DNA of 51,205 nucleotides from an uncultured Alphaproteobacteria bacterium (GTDB lineage: Bacteria > Pseudomonadota > Alphaproteobacteria > Caulobacterales > Aquidulcibacteraceae). Each line of letters opens with the position of its first letter. Position 1 is the stretch's first letter. Below, one piece after another: positions 32,272 to 40,695 of this stretch. The notes under the pieces are model-generated. The model saw nothing but the letters and a program-made list of their open reading frames with translations, did no database searches and was not told the origin of the DNA. The position numbers and the translations under genes were made by a program. The stretch is from contig CADEEL010000011.1 of the NCBI GenBank assembly GCA_902826335.1, forward strand, positions 15,568 through 66,772, given 5' to 3'.

Positions 32272-34254
32272 TCATACTCCCGTCCAGCGCGGTTTGCGCG
32301 CCGGCATTGCGTCATTCGACGCAGCGGGTGGCGGGCTTGGCTGAGGATTTGGCGGCGGCGCCATGCGCGCGCCGTCGGACGTGCGGAAGCCGGCGAGCGC
32401 CAGGTCCGAGAGCTTGGGGCCTGACTGCGCGAAGAGATCGCCCTGCCCCACAGACGTCGCCTTTCGTCTGCCCGATGGCTTGGCCGGCGCTTCGAGAACG
32501 CCGAGTGGGACCACGTCGGTCCAATCATGCGCGGTCGTGAGCGTGACACGCGCACCCGAAGCTGGCCGAAGCCGATCGCGGAAGATGCGCTCTTCATCGA
32601 AGCGAATTTTCTTGGCGCGAATGGGCTTGCAGCCCGAGACGAAGATCAATTGTTCGTCGCGCGGCAGCGCACGCACGTCCGCTGGCAGCAGCAGCGGACG
32701 ACGCTCTTCACGCAATGTCGTCGAGCCCTGCCCCCAGCCCAGAATGGGCTTTGGCTTCTTCTGCGTCTCGCTCTCGCGCACCTCCCAGACTTCGCCGGCC
32801 ATGTCGGCGATGCGCTTGGCGGAATCCCCGTCCGTCGCCGAGAAAGAAGTGATGATGCCGCAATTGTCGATGATGACGTTGTCGCGGCCATAAGCACGGG
32901 CGATGTGATTGGGCGATTGGCAAACGAGATAGGCTTTGAGCCCATAGCCCGCCATCGCGCCCATCATCGTCTCGAAGAAGTCCATGCGGCCCAGCATCGG
33001 GAATTCGTCGAGCACCATGACCAAGCGATGCCGCTTCGGCCGTACGCCGACGTCGGTTTGGCTCTCCATGAGCGTGCGGCCGGTCATATCGACGATGAGC
33101 CGGAGGAGCGGCATGAGGCGCTGTACGTCGGATGATGGCGGCTGAAGATAGAGTGTGACCGGCCTGTCGCCACACATGAGATCGGAGATGCGGAAATCCG
33201 ATGTCGCGGTGTTGGCGGCGATGAGCGGGTCAGCAAACAAGCCGAACATGCTTTCTGCCGTCGCCTGCACGCCCGAGCGCATGCGCTCCTCGGCCGACAG
33301 GAAACTTTCGGCAGCGTGCAGTACTTCGGGGTGCACCTCCGGCTGTCCTGTTGTGGGATTCTTGCGATGCAACGTGCGGCGCATCTCTTCGGCCGTCTGC
33401 GCCATGTTGCGCAGCTTCTCGCGCACGACCGCGAGCGTCTTACGCTCCAACGGCTCGGCGTAGAGCACATGCAGGACGACCGGCGCCACGAGATTGGACG
33501 CGCTGCGCAGCCAGAAGTCCTTCGCTGCGCGATCCTCGTGCGCGCCGAACAGCACGTCGGTCAGGTTTTGCACCGAGCGTACTTCGTTCATGCCGCGCGG
33601 AATCTCGAACAGCGGATTGAAGCGGATGCTGTCCGTAAGCGTTGGCCGAAAACGTGCTACCGGCCCCAGCGTCTCGCGGAAGCCCGCCGTGCCAGGAAAG
33701 CCGTGGCGCGGATCGCCATCGGCGAGTTCGCCTTTGACGTCGATCACCAGCGCCGAGTGCGGCGTCGCGAGCAACGTTGGCACCACATACCCGCGGCCTT
33801 TGCCGCTGCGCGACGCGCCAATCAGGAGCTGGTGTTCCGGCCCGTCGAAGGCGACGATCTCACCCTCGAACTTTCCGAGCACCGAGCCGCTTGGCGCAAA
33901 CAGGTTAGCGGCCTTGAGATCATCAAACGCCGCCCAGGCGCCTTGGCCGAACAGAGGCAGGTTGAGCCGTGCGCGCTGCCCGATGGCGGCGACCAGGACG
34001 CTGAGCGCGATGCCAATCACCAAGATGGCGTGCGCGGCGGCGAATGGGCGCACATAGGAGCTGGCCCAGGTGCTGGACCATTCGATCAGCGCCCAGGGCT
34101 GATAGATGCGCGTCTCGCCAAGAGTTAGCAGCGGCGATCCCAGCGCCGCTTGGTCGTCGAAAACGCCCGCGATGAATTGCGTCCCCGCAACGAGGCTTAT
34201 GCACCCGCCTAACGACGCAATCGCAACGATCCGAAGATTCGCACGAAGGGACAC
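32272..34254 (-). CDS. traG: Type IV coupling protein TraG (VirD4 family)
   Basis: 660 residues from a GTG at 34254; the frame extends to 34320. Two N-terminal membrane segments (about 8-30 and 60-85) anchor a cytoplasmic ATPase. Walker A is LIGASRSGKGRGYVVPTLL and Walker B is RLVMVLDEFPMLG. The substrate-binding region includes NVIIDNCGIITSFSATDGD. TraG brings the relaxase-DNA complex to the Trb channel. It heads the operon; 34255-34433 holds no convincing gene and is the likely place for the main trb promoter. Confidence 0.95.
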   Translation of the reverse strand: MSLRANLRIVAIASLGGCISLVAGTQFIAGVFDDQAALGSPLLTLGETRIYQPWALIEWSSTWASSYVRPFAAAHAILVIGIALSVLVAAIGQRARLNLPLFGQGAWAAFDDLKAANLFAPSGSVLGKFEGEIVAFDGPEHQLLIGASRSGKGRGYVVPTLLATPHSALVIDVKGELADGDPRHGFPGTAGFRETLGPVARFRPTLTDSIRFNPLFEIPRGMNEVRSVQNLTDVLFGAHEDRAAKDFWLRSASNLVAPVVLHVLYAEPLERKTLAVVREKLRNMAQTAEEMRRTLHRKNPTTGQPEVHPEVLHAAESFLSAEERMRSGVQATAESMFGLFADPLIAANTATSDFRISDLMCGDRPVTLYLQPPSSDVQRLMPLLRLIVDMTGRTLMESQTDVGVRPKRHRLVMVLDEFPMLGRMDFFETMMGAMAGYGLKAYLVCQSPNHIARAYGRDNVIIDNCGIITSFSATDGDSAKRIADMAGEVWEVRESETQKKPKPILGWGQGSTTLREERRPLLLPADVRALPRDEQLIFVSGCKPIRAKKIRFDEERIFRDRLRPASGARVTLTTAHDWTDVVPLGVLEAPAKPSGRRKATSVGQGDLFAQSGPKLSDLALAGFRTSDGARMAPPPNPQPSPPPAASNDAMPARKPRWTGV

Positions 34255-34433
34255 GTAGAGCCGCTCACACGTTGTTGATCTCGAACGAGATCGAGCAAGG
34301 GCGGTGCCTCGGCGCACCAAATTTCATGCGGCAGCACTTCGCTGGCGGCCGCATTCCCATTTGCGTTCGCCGCATTTTCTGCGGCGGCCTGTTTGGGTCG
34401 TGGAAACGCGGCGCGGTCGCGTGCCAAATTAGG

Positions 34434-34928
34434 TCATTTGGCGTTTTCGACGAAGCGCGGCGAAGACGGAGATGTGAATGGGATCGGCGCGCTCTTCACG
34501 CACTCAACAACAACGGACGCTTTGGCGGCGGCGATTCCGATTCCGGCATCGCTGGCCCCCTGCACGAGACCGTCCCAGATGCTCATCGAAGAAGCCAACA
34601 CATGCAGAAGAAAGTCCTGTCTGCCCGCCACGCGGTACGCGGACACGATGGCTGGCGTGCGATGGAGCAGGTCCGAAAAGCGAGCGACGGCGACGGGAGA
34701 ATGTTCGGCCAGCCTGACCTCGCCCCAGACCTCGAACGGTGCGCCCATTGCGGCATGATCTAAGACTGCCCGGTACCCGACGATGACGCCGCCGCGTTCC
34801 AGGCGGCGGGTGCGTTCGAGGCAGGCTGAAGGTGACAAGCCGACACGTTCGGCCATGTCTTTATTCCTGATCCTGCCCTCGCACTGCAAAGCGTCCAGAA
34901 TCTGGCAGTCAATAGCATCAAGCTGCAA
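34434..34928 (-). CDS. Lrp/AsnC-family transcriptional regulator
   Basis: 164 residues from a TTG at 34928, chosen because AGGGAG lies 6 bp upstream and family members start right before LDAIDCQILDALQ. The N-terminal HTH (IRNKDMAERVGLSPSACLER) is followed by the RAM ligand-binding domain (GYRAVLDH to about residue 150, with RVAGRQDFLLHV). These proteins sense amino acids or related effectors. The target is not evident, but the decarboxylase on the same element or the following cargo genes are candidates. Confidence 0.9.
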   Translation of the reverse strand: MQLDAIDCQILDALQCEGRIRNKDMAERVGLSPSACLERTRRLERGGVIVGYRAVLDHAAMGAPFEVWGEVRLAEHSPVAVARFSDLLHRTPAIVSAYRVAGRQDFLLHVLASSMSIWDGLVQGASDAGIGIAAAKASVVVECVKSAPIPFTSPSSPRFVENAK

Positions 34929-35080
34929 GCGCAACTCCCTGGGGGCGTGGAGGACATGTCACGCTGCGCGTTGGGACAAGCACGCGCGGCGCCCACGCCA
35001 AGCGGTTCTCCCGCAACGATCCGCCATGATCCCTCCGCTGCAGGCGAGCGCCGCGGCGCGTTGTGGGGGCTTGAGCTTCG

Positions 35081-35440
35081 CTACTCATCGCGTTGGTCGC
35101 ACCACGCCTTCACAATCGCCTTCAACTCACCCGCTTTGCTTTTCAGGTCCTTCGCGTCATCGATGCGAAAGGTGCGCGCTTCAGCACCCTCGCCCTCCAA
35201 GCTCGGAAACCGCCCCTTGATCGTCGCGCCCTTGTGAAACATCAGGCTGACGTGGTTCTTCGCTTTTGGAAAAAAGCTCGCAAGGTTTCCCTTATAAACG
35301 AAGGTTGGCGCCTGCCATTTGATCGTCTCGGCTATCCTCTTGTCCGCCTTCAAGATCGCCTCGCGCACCGCCAGAACCAAATCCGTCTGCGGGTTTTTGT
35401 AGCTTTTGAACCAGGCATCGACCTCTGGGTTTGTCTGCAT
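35081..35440 (-). CDS. DUF1801 (YdhG-like) protein
   Basis: 119 residues from the ATG at 35440, with AGAGGG upstream. The fold hallmarks are VDAWFKSYKNPQTDLVLAVR, ETIKWQAPTFVYKGN and HVSLMFHKGATI, the small antiparallel alpha/beta domain of DUF1801. Biochemical role is unknown; members are often called iron-chaperone-like by homology. It is the promoter-distal gene of a minus-strand run that starts near 37.86 kb. Confidence 0.85.
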   Translation of the reverse strand: MQTNPEVDAWFKSYKNPQTDLVLAVREAILKADKRIAETIKWQAPTFVYKGNLASFFPKAKNHVSLMFHKGATIKGRFPSLEGEGAEARTFRIDDAKDLKSKAGELKAIVKAWCDQRDE

Positions 35441-35506
35441 TGGGGTCCCTCTCAGCGGCGTTGTGGATGATCGGCGCGATGCCGGCGGCGGCGCGGTGCA
35501 AAGCAA

Positions 35507-36208
35507 TCACTCATACTGGTCGTGGCGACGCACCCAGGCTTGCGTGTAGCTCAAGCCGTCCTCGTTGCGCCCGATGGGCGTCAGATCGAGGAAGTGATAG
35601 GCGCCGTTCACGATGTCCACACCGCGAGAATAGCAAGAATAGGTGTGATACACTGAGCCATCCTCGGCTTTGAGGAAGACGCTGATGCCCACCAAGTCCG
35701 ACATCGTATTCTTGCGGATCTCGAAATTGTAGAACGCCTCTCCAGCCGCAATTTGCTCCGGCGTGAATGAGGCTTGAAAGTCGAAATTGAAGTCGCTTCC
35801 ACCCGACGAGTACCAAGGGAATGTCCAGCCCATGCGCCGTTGATAGGCCAGTAGCTTCGCCGGCGGCGCGCGCGAGATCGCCGCCAGGGTAACGTCCCGG
35901 TTCGCGAGATGAATGCCGATGCCATTGAAATTGTCGGCCCAGAACGAGCAAGACTTGCAGCCTTCCTCCCATTCTGGAGCGAACATGAAGTGATAGACGG
36001 CCAGTTGCTTGCGCCCGTCGAACAACTCCGCGAGCGTCTTCTGCCCATCAACGCCGTCGAACAGATAGTCTTCCTCGACGCGAACCCATGGCAAGGCGCG
36101 CCGTTCCGCCGCGACTTGGTCGCGCAGCCGGGTAAGTTCTTTTTCCCGCTGCAGATGGGCGCGTTGCGCCTTGAGCCATTCTTCCTGTGAGACGACGGGA
36201 TGGTTCAC
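35507..36208 (-). CDS. DUF899 thioredoxin-like family protein
   Basis: 233 residues from a GTG at 36208. That start has GGAGGA 7 bp upstream and overlaps the stop of the preceding gene as GTGA; an ATG at 36226 is less well placed. DUF899 hallmarks include LPWVRVEEDYLFDG, EWEEGCKSCSFWADNFNG with paired cysteines in a thioredoxin-like position, and GWTFPWYSSGGSDFNFDF. The family is proposed to be thiol-redox related, but no reaction is established. Confidence 0.87.
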   Translation of the reverse strand: MNHPVVSQEEWLKAQRAHLQREKELTRLRDQVAAERRALPWVRVEEDYLFDGVDGQKTLAELFDGRKQLAVYHFMFAPEWEEGCKSCSFWADNFNGIGIHLANRDVTLAAISRAPPAKLLAYQRRMGWTFPWYSSGGSDFNFDFQASFTPEQIAAGEAFYNFEIRKNTMSDLVGISVFLKAEDGSVYHTYSCYSRGVDIVNGAYHFLDLTPIGRNEDGLSYTQAWVRRHDQYE

Positions 36209-36474
36209 TGCAAGTCCTCCAACCATGCGCCTCGGGCGAACAACCAGCCGGCGCCAACGGCAAGAAGTGCTTCGAAGCCCGCGAGCGCGCAATGTCTGAT
36301 GCAATCGGCGTGGACCATGCCCATTGGGGTAGTTCCGCACCACGCACTTTGTAAAAGGCCGTCATAGCTCTGAGCGCCGGACGGCGAGAAAAAATGACCG
36401 GCATGCGTAGCCGCAAGCGCCAGCGCGCCCGCGGTCGTCAGCTGCAGCCAATCGGTAGATGTGGTGGTCCTCAT
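36205..36474 (-). CDS. Small membrane protein, unknown
   Basis: 89 residues from an ATG at 36474 with GAGGTG upstream. Two hydrophobic helices (LTTAGALALAATHAGHFF and AGFEALLAVGAGWLFARG) flank a loop with two cysteines and a His-Ala-Asp-Cys stretch. I do not recognise the family. Its stop overlaps the DUF899 start, so the two proteins are translationally coupled and may work together in a redox process. Confidence 0.6.
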   Translation of the reverse strand: MRTTTSTDWLQLTTAGALALAATHAGHFFSPSGAQSYDGLLQSAWCGTTPMGMVHADCIRHCALAGFEALLAVGAGWLFARGAWLEDLQ

Positions 36475-36513
36475 CTGTCGCACCTCAACGCAATCCAATG
36501 CCTGTCAGCGCGC

Positions 36514-36924
36514 CTAGTTTGGCTTGACGGCGCGGATCTGCATCATCAACTCGAGCATGCTGAGCTCAACCCAGTCTGCAATCTTGCCGTCCCTGATCCG
36601 GTAGATGTGAATTTCGGACCATGTGCACGGCGCATTTGTCGGCGGCCGCCCCTGGAAACTTCCCGTATTGGTCGCTTTGGCATGACTGCGCTCGACAACC
36701 GTGTCCGCCGTTGCAATCAAGTCTTTTTCCGTCACCACCACATCAGGAAGCGCTTGATTCATCATCCGCCCCACGTCCTTGAAGCCCTCTAGGCCAGGAG
36801 GGAGGGGCGCGGTGAAATTGTGCAGGAAGTCTCTGTGGAATAGGTGGTCCATCCCATCGACATTGTGATCATTCTTGAGCACACGTGCGAATTCCTGAAC
36901 GACGCTCTTGTTCGCTTCGACCAT
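36514..36924 (-). CDS. SnoaL-like ester cyclase-family protein
   Basis: 136 residues from the ATG at 36924. The NTF2-like fold is indicated by VVQEFARVLKNDHNVDGMDH, FLHNFTAPLPPGLEGFKD, a central strand with ATADTVVERSHAKATNTG and the end IYRIRDGKIADWVELSM. This matches the SnoaL/ester-cyclase group, whose members bind diverse small hydrophobic molecules and are not all enzymes. It lies 40 bp from the monooxygenase-like gene upstream and is likely co-transcribed with it. Confidence 0.8.
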   Translation of the reverse strand: MVEANKSVVQEFARVLKNDHNVDGMDHLFHRDFLHNFTAPLPPGLEGFKDVGRMMNQALPDVVVTEKDLIATADTVVERSHAKATNTGSFQGRPPTNAPCTWSEIHIYRIRDGKIADWVELSMLELMMQIRAVKPN

Positions 36925-36964
36925 GTCCAACCCTAGGTCCCCCGCCGCCGCACGCGAGCCGCCA

Positions 36965-37255
36965 TTAGCCTGGCCCGCCCGCCCACATCTCGAATTTCGC
37001 GGCGCCGCTGGCGAACATCTCGCCCCATTCAGCACTGAACTGAGCAAAGCTTGGGCTTTGCATACACGCTTCATGATCGGCCTTGGATCGCCATTCGAAA
37101 ACCGAGGACAAGCTCTGACCGTCTTCGCCATGGTAGGTTTTGAGGCTCACGAGCCCCGGCTGCTGGCGAAAGATGGGATCGCTCTTGCGCGCCATCTCCA
37201 CCGCCCACTTCATGTGTTCACTCGGCACGCTCGTGCGTGTAATCACCACATACAT
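36965..37255 (-). CDS. Antibiotic biosynthesis monooxygenase (ABM)-domain protein
   Basis: 96 residues with a single dimeric ferredoxin-like ABM domain: MYVVITRTSVPSEHMK, QQPGLVSLKTYHGEDG, SSVFEWRSKADHEACMQS. These small cofactor-free proteins oxidise quinols or aromatic compounds, or act in heme handling. With the SnoaL-like protein next door it could process a small aromatic compound, which is inference. Confidence 0.82.
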   Translation of the reverse strand: MYVVITRTSVPSEHMKWAVEMARKSDPIFRQQPGLVSLKTYHGEDGQSLSSVFEWRSKADHEACMQSPSFAQFSAEWGEMFASGAAKFEMWAGGPG

Positions 37256-37306
37256 TTCTTGGCCCTCCGTTGAAATTGCGCCCTCTGCGGCGCGCCTGAA
37301 AACGCC

Positions 37307-37858
37307 TCATTCAGACGTCACGCGGCGATAGGTGAAGTCATAGCGGTCGCTCCACGTAACGCCGCGATCGCTTGACGCCTCACCGTGTTGCCTCACGCTT
37401 CCATCGCCATTGCGGGACCAAGTCACGCGACTGAAAATCGGCTGGGGCGCGCCCGGCCCAACGTCGTCCTCGGCTGTGAGTTGCATGCCATCCGGCGTTG
37501 CATTGCCCGCGAAGTGCGTGATGTCGCCGGTGCTATCGACCCAAAACTGCTCCCAGTGACCGGCCTCTGCGCTGTAGATATTTAGACTCCGGCCGGTGAA
37601 CGAAGAACGCTGGCTGCGCCAGTGCTCGGTAATCACACAGCTCCCGTCTTCAAGCGCGATCGTGCTCAGCCCGGCGAGGTTCTGCGTTCCCGTAACATAA
37701 GCACGCCACTCGCCAAGCCAGAAATCGAACGCACGGTGCGCCTGCGATACACAGGCGGGCTGATTCTGAGGCGAGGCGCTGGCCGGCGGCGGCGTCTGCT
37801 GCGCATGCGCGCAGCCGATCGCCAACACAAACCCCGCGCAAAACAACAGTCTTCGCAT
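37307..37858 (-). CDS. Exported DUF1579-like protein
   Basis: 183 residues from the ATG at 37858 (a GTG lies one codon upstream). A signal peptide is clear (LLFCAGFVLAIGCAHA). The mature part begins with a Pro-rich stretch and the family motif AFDFWLGEWRAYV, then beta-strand-rich sequence (HWEQFWVDSTGDITHFAG). Lipocalin-like barrels of this kind bind ligands; function is unknown. It starts the minus-strand run and is divergent from the fatty acid hydroxylase across a region with duplicated operators. Confidence 0.75.
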   Translation of the reverse strand: MRRLLFCAGFVLAIGCAHAQQTPPPASASPQNQPACVSQAHRAFDFWLGEWRAYVTGTQNLAGLSTIALEDGSCVITEHWRSQRSSFTGRSLNIYSAEAGHWEQFWVDSTGDITHFAGNATPDGMQLTAEDDVGPGAPQPIFSRVTWSRNGDGSVRQHGEASSDRGVTWSDRYDFTYRRVTSE

Positions 37859-37967
37859 CACCTTGACCTTTCACGGCAGCTTCTCTTCCGTTGGCCGGCC
37901 GGTGGACAGCGCCATTCCGCCACTTTTGACAGGACCAATTCTCGGTCAACAGCTAGAGGCGCTGCTC

Positions 37968-37997
37968 TTGACAGGCGCACTGTCATATATCTACATT
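37968..37997 (+). promoter_or_regulatory. Promoter of the fatty acid hydroxylase operon
   Basis: TTGACA at 37968-37973 and TACATT at 37992-37997 are spaced by 18 bp. Transcription would begin close to the ATG at 38004, so the mRNA may be leaderless. A second TTGACA lies at 37926. Both promoter boxes overlap the inverted repeats described separately. Confidence 0.5.
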
Positions 37998-38020
37998 GAC
38001 AGGATGGCTGTCAATGTAGA
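37969..38020. promoter_or_regulatory. Two TGACAGNNNNNCTGTCA operators
   Basis: TGACAG-5bp-CTGTCA occurs at 37969-37985 and again at 37997-38013, 28 bp apart centre to centre. The second lies inside a longer perfect 13-bp inverted repeat (37990-38002 and 38008-38020). The start codon of the downstream gene falls in its spacer. A dimeric regulator bound here would block the promoter and the start; the MarR protein of the same operon is the nearest candidate. Confidence 0.75.
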
Positions 38021-38882
38021 AAACTTGCCTTTCGATGATGTCGGCTTGGAGCTCTGGGCCCGGGCTCATGCAGAAGCGCTCACTTATGCCGTTTTCTTCG
38101 GGCTGTTTGTGCTCATGGGCCTCGCTGAACTGGTCCTAGCCCGATCGCGTGCGCCGGCGCACAGGCCACGCCGTTGGAGCACGAACGCGATTCTCACAGC
38201 GCTTTGGGTATTCACCGCTCCCATCTTCCCTCTCTCCATGCTCGGCGCCTCAGAGATCGCCCAAGCGCACGGGTGGGGGATTATGAATTGGTTCAGGCTG
38301 GACCCGCTACATGCCCTCGCGCTTGGAATTCTCGCACGCAGCCTCATTTCCTATGGGACCCACGTGGCGATGCACAAGGTGCCGCTGCTATGGCGCATAC
38401 ACCGCGTGCATCACCTCGACCCTCATCTAGACGTTAGCACGACAGCGCGCTTCCATCCGTTCGAAGCTCTGGCCCCCGCTCCGTTCGCCATCGCTGGAAT
38501 CATGGCCTTGGGTGTGTCGCCTTTGGCGGTTCTGCTCTACGAGATTTTCGACGCGGCCATGGTGGTCATGGCTCACGCCAATGTGCGCCTGCCGCGCTGG
38601 CTCGACCGAACACTGAGCCTTGTGTTTGTAACGCCTGACATGCACCGCGTTCACCACAGCGCCTATCAGCCCGAAACCGACAGCAATTATGGCGCGACAC
38701 TATCGATTTGGGACCGCCTGTTTGGAACCTATCGGCGCAAAAGCGAGGCGGAATTGGCTGAACTAAAATTGGGCCTTGAAGAGGTGGGCGACGAACGCGC
38801 GCAACGTATCCTATGGCTCCTTGCATCGCCGTTCCTATCGCTTCGCCGCGCGAAGCAAGCGCAGGGCGCCCATGCCCGGTAA
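38004..38882 (+). CDS. Fatty acid hydroxylase / sterol desaturase family protein
   Basis: 292 residues from the ATG at 38004. The frame is open 47 codons further upstream, but that region is the promoter and operator. Several membrane helices surround the di-iron histidine motifs: HVAMHKVPLLWRIHRVHHLD (HxxxH and HRVHH) and the late DMHRVHHSAYQPETDSNYG. The family hydroxylates or desaturates lipids or sterols using O2. The final 11 bp overlap the MarR start. Together with the MarR and methyltransferase genes it looks like a regulated lipid-modification operon. Confidence 0.87.
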   Translation: MAVNVENLPFDDVGLELWARAHAEALTYAVFFGLFVLMGLAELVLARSRAPAHRPRRWSTNAILTALWVFTAPIFPLSMLGASEIAQAHGWGIMNWFRLDPLHALALGILARSLISYGTHVAMHKVPLLWRIHRVHHLDPHLDVSTTARFHPFEALAPAPFAIAGIMALGVSPLAVLLYEIFDAAMVVMAHANVRLPRWLDRTLSLVFVTPDMHRVHHSAYQPETDSNYGATLSIWDRLFGTYRRKSEAELAELKLGLEEVGDERAQRILWLLASPFLSLRRAKQAQGAHAR

Positions 38883-39336
38883 GGCGAAAGACCTCGCGCG
38901 CGTCATCGCTGGCGTCCGCCGCTGCTTTTGGCTCCTGAGTTCGGTCAGCGACGAGATACTTGCAGACCTCGGGCTAACCGCCTCGCTGCGCGCCGTACTT
39001 GAGCATCTCAACGAATTCGGGCCGCAGACGGTGCCGCAGATTGCCCGCGAAAAGTCCGTCAGGCGTCAGTCGATTCAGGCGTTGGTTAACCGGTTGCAGA
39101 GCTCAGGTTTAGTGTCCTTGCGAGACAATCCCAATCACCTTCGCTCAGTGCTTGTTGCAATGACGCCCGAGGGCAAGGCGGTATTTCGCAAAATTCAGGC
39201 GCGTGAGACCCCCCTGCTCGCGGAGCTGGCCGAAGCGCTCCACGCGAGCGATTTCGAGACGACGGCTGAGACCTTGGCGTCCCTGCGCATCGCGCTTCAA
39301 TCACGTATCCACGGAGGCGAACATGACGACGACTGA
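38872..39336 (+). CDS. MarR-family transcriptional regulator
   Basis: 154 residues from the ATG at 38872, inside the end of the hydroxylase gene. The winged HTH is clear: ASLRAVLEHLNEFGPQTVPQ, then KSVRRQSIQALVNRLQSSGL and the wing around RDNPNHLRSVLVAMTPEG. MarR dimers bind palindromes and are released by small hydrophobic or phenolic ligands. It probably represses its own operon through the two TGACAG/CTGTCA sites upstream of 38004. Confidence 0.9.
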   Translation: MPGKAKDLARVIAGVRRCFWLLSSVSDEILADLGLTASLRAVLEHLNEFGPQTVPQIAREKSVRRQSIQALVNRLQSSGLVSLRDNPNHLRSVLVAMTPEGKAVFRKIQARETPLLAELAEALHASDFETTAETLASLRIALQSRIHGGEHDDD

Positions 39337-39589
39337 CCGAAGCCTGATTGGACCTCATGAACGCGGTCGCTGGCGCGCCGGTTTTCACCGCGCCGGGGTG
39401 ATCACGCTGGCGATACTCGCCACCTCCGTCGCGCTGCATTGGGCATGGACCAAAGTCCAGGCGCAAATGCCTGGATTGCCGGATCTGCGCTTTGTTGACG
39501 CCGTGGCGGCGCTGCTCGCGCTGACGCTTACCGTCGTCACGCTTGGCCTTGCCTGGCGCGCTGGCGCCGGACCGCGAGATCGCACATGA
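39323..39589 (+). CDS. Small two-helix membrane protein, unknown
   Basis: 88 residues from the ATG at 39323 with GGAGG upstream; it overlaps the MarR gene by 14 bp. Two membrane helices are visible (GVITLAILATSVALHWAW and VAALLALTLTVVTLGLAW), with an Arg-rich N-terminal segment. I do not recognise it. Its stop overlaps the next ATG as ATGA, so it belongs to the hydroxylase-MarR-methyltransferase operon and may anchor one of its proteins. Confidence 0.65.
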   Translation: MTTTDRSLIGPHERGRWRAGFHRAGVITLAILATSVALHWAWTKVQAQMPGLPDLRFVDAVAALLALTLTVVTLGLAWRAGAGPRDRT

Positions 39590-40218
39590 GCATTCGCTCG
39601 GGTCTCGTGGCGCAGTTCCGCAGGCCGCATGGTGTTGTTGGGGCTCTCGCCGGTTGGGTGATGGCGAATCGTCCCTCCAATGTCGAACGCAATCGTTGGA
39701 CCGTCGGCTTACTGGATGTACTGCCCGACGATCGCGTGCTCGAAATCGGCTGCGGACCTGGGTTATCCTTGGCCGCGTGCGTCGCAAAGCTTGGCGCCGG
39801 GCGCGTCGTCGGAATCGATCATTCCGGGTTGATGATCAAGCAGGCTGCGAAGCGCAATGCGACCGCGCTCAACCAAGGAATGCTTGAACTCCACACCGGC
39901 GGACTCGACATCTTGCCCAAACTAAGTCTGCAATTCACAAAGGTGTTCAGCGTGAACGTGGCGCAGTTTTTTCCAGACAAGCCGGCGGCGTTTAGGGCCA
40001 TAGCTGATGCAATGACGCCGGGTGGGCTGATGGCGACGACCTACCAACCGCGTACACCCAAGCCGACTGAAGCTAACGCGCTCGACATGGCGAAGACCTT
40101 CACCGCGGCCCTTGAGGCCGCCGGCTTTGTTGAGCTGCGCACAGAACTCTTACCCATGCGCCCGGCGCCGGTTGTGTGCGTGTTAGCGCGCAAACTGCAA
40201 GCGGCCACGCCGATCTAG
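39586..40218 (+). CDS. Class I SAM-dependent methyltransferase
   Basis: 210 residues starting in an ATGA overlap. Motif I is VLEIGCGPGLSLAACVAKLG, motif II is RVVGIDHSGLMIKQA, and the post-I region and MTPGGLMATTYQ match Methyltransf_11/25 enzymes. The N-terminus (GALAGWVMANRPSNVERNRW) is common in small-molecule or lipid methyltransferases. The substrate may be the product of the upstream hydroxylase; that is inference from gene order. Confidence 0.87.
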   Translation: MSIRSGLVAQFRRPHGVVGALAGWVMANRPSNVERNRWTVGLLDVLPDDRVLEIGCGPGLSLAACVAKLGAGRVVGIDHSGLMIKQAAKRNATALNQGMLELHTGGLDILPKLSLQFTKVFSVNVAQFFPDKPAAFRAIADAMTPGGLMATTYQPRTPKPTEANALDMAKTFTAALEAAGFVELRTELLPMRPAPVVCVLARKLQAATPI

Positions 40219-40309
40219 AGTCCGGATCCTTTGAATGACACCGTGCTGCGCCAGTCACCAGCCCCTTAAGGAACCGGAGGCAGAAAAATGCGGCTGCGCG
40301 GTGAGTGAT

Positions 40310-40626
40310 CTGACGCTCAACAAGTTGATATTCAAAGCCACGGGAACGGCCGATGACAGCAGGCGCCCAGAGGCCCGAGACGTCGATATAGCGTGAAAGT
40401 TCCTCGGCCACTGGGGCGCAGACTCGGCCTTCGTCGTTTGCACGCGCGGCAAACCCGGCAAACCCCTGACCTTCACTAAATGTACGCAGTGCTGGGCGGC
40501 CATTTCTTTGCGCAACATCCCTCCAGATGCTCTGTGCGCGGCGAGAGCGTGAATCAAAATCACATCCCGCCCTTGCCCAAGGGTCACAATGCCCACCCGA
40601 TCGGACATGAACGCGCGCGCCTGCAA
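40310..40626 (-). pseudogene. Frameshifted, truncated alpha/beta hydrolase
   Basis: One minus-strand frame reads RVGIVTLGQGRDVILIHALA and HCVHLVKVRGLPGLP. The next part continues in another frame as GFAGFAARANDEGRVCAPVA and LWAPAVIGRSRGFE. Joined, they follow an alpha/beta hydrolase from the first strand to the nucleophile elbow. The expected GHSMGG is changed to GRSRGF, so the Ser nucleophile context is degraded, and the C-terminal half is absent. The gene is dead. The rest of 40219-40695 shows nothing coding. Confidence 0.7.
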
Positions 40627-40695
40627 ATTCGCGGGCGCACAAGCGCACCCAGCGTTGCGCGACGAGACAGCGAGAGGTGTTTCATCCCGAATCCG

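Noticed and set aside
34209-34427. 72-codon minus-strand frame upstream of traG
   Set aside because: Low-complexity Ala/Asn start, runs through the traG start region in another frame and matches no family. The region is better explained as the promoter of the transfer operon.
37863-38003. Upstream extension of the fatty acid hydroxylase frame
   Set aside because: The extra 47 codons cover the promoter and both operators and do not resemble a signal or membrane segment of the family.
40100-40648. Intact 182-residue minus-strand gene
   Set aside because: Only its middle resembles an alpha/beta hydrolase, and the first part of that protein lies in another frame. It is the second half of a frameshifted pseudogene and also runs antisense into the methyltransferase gene.
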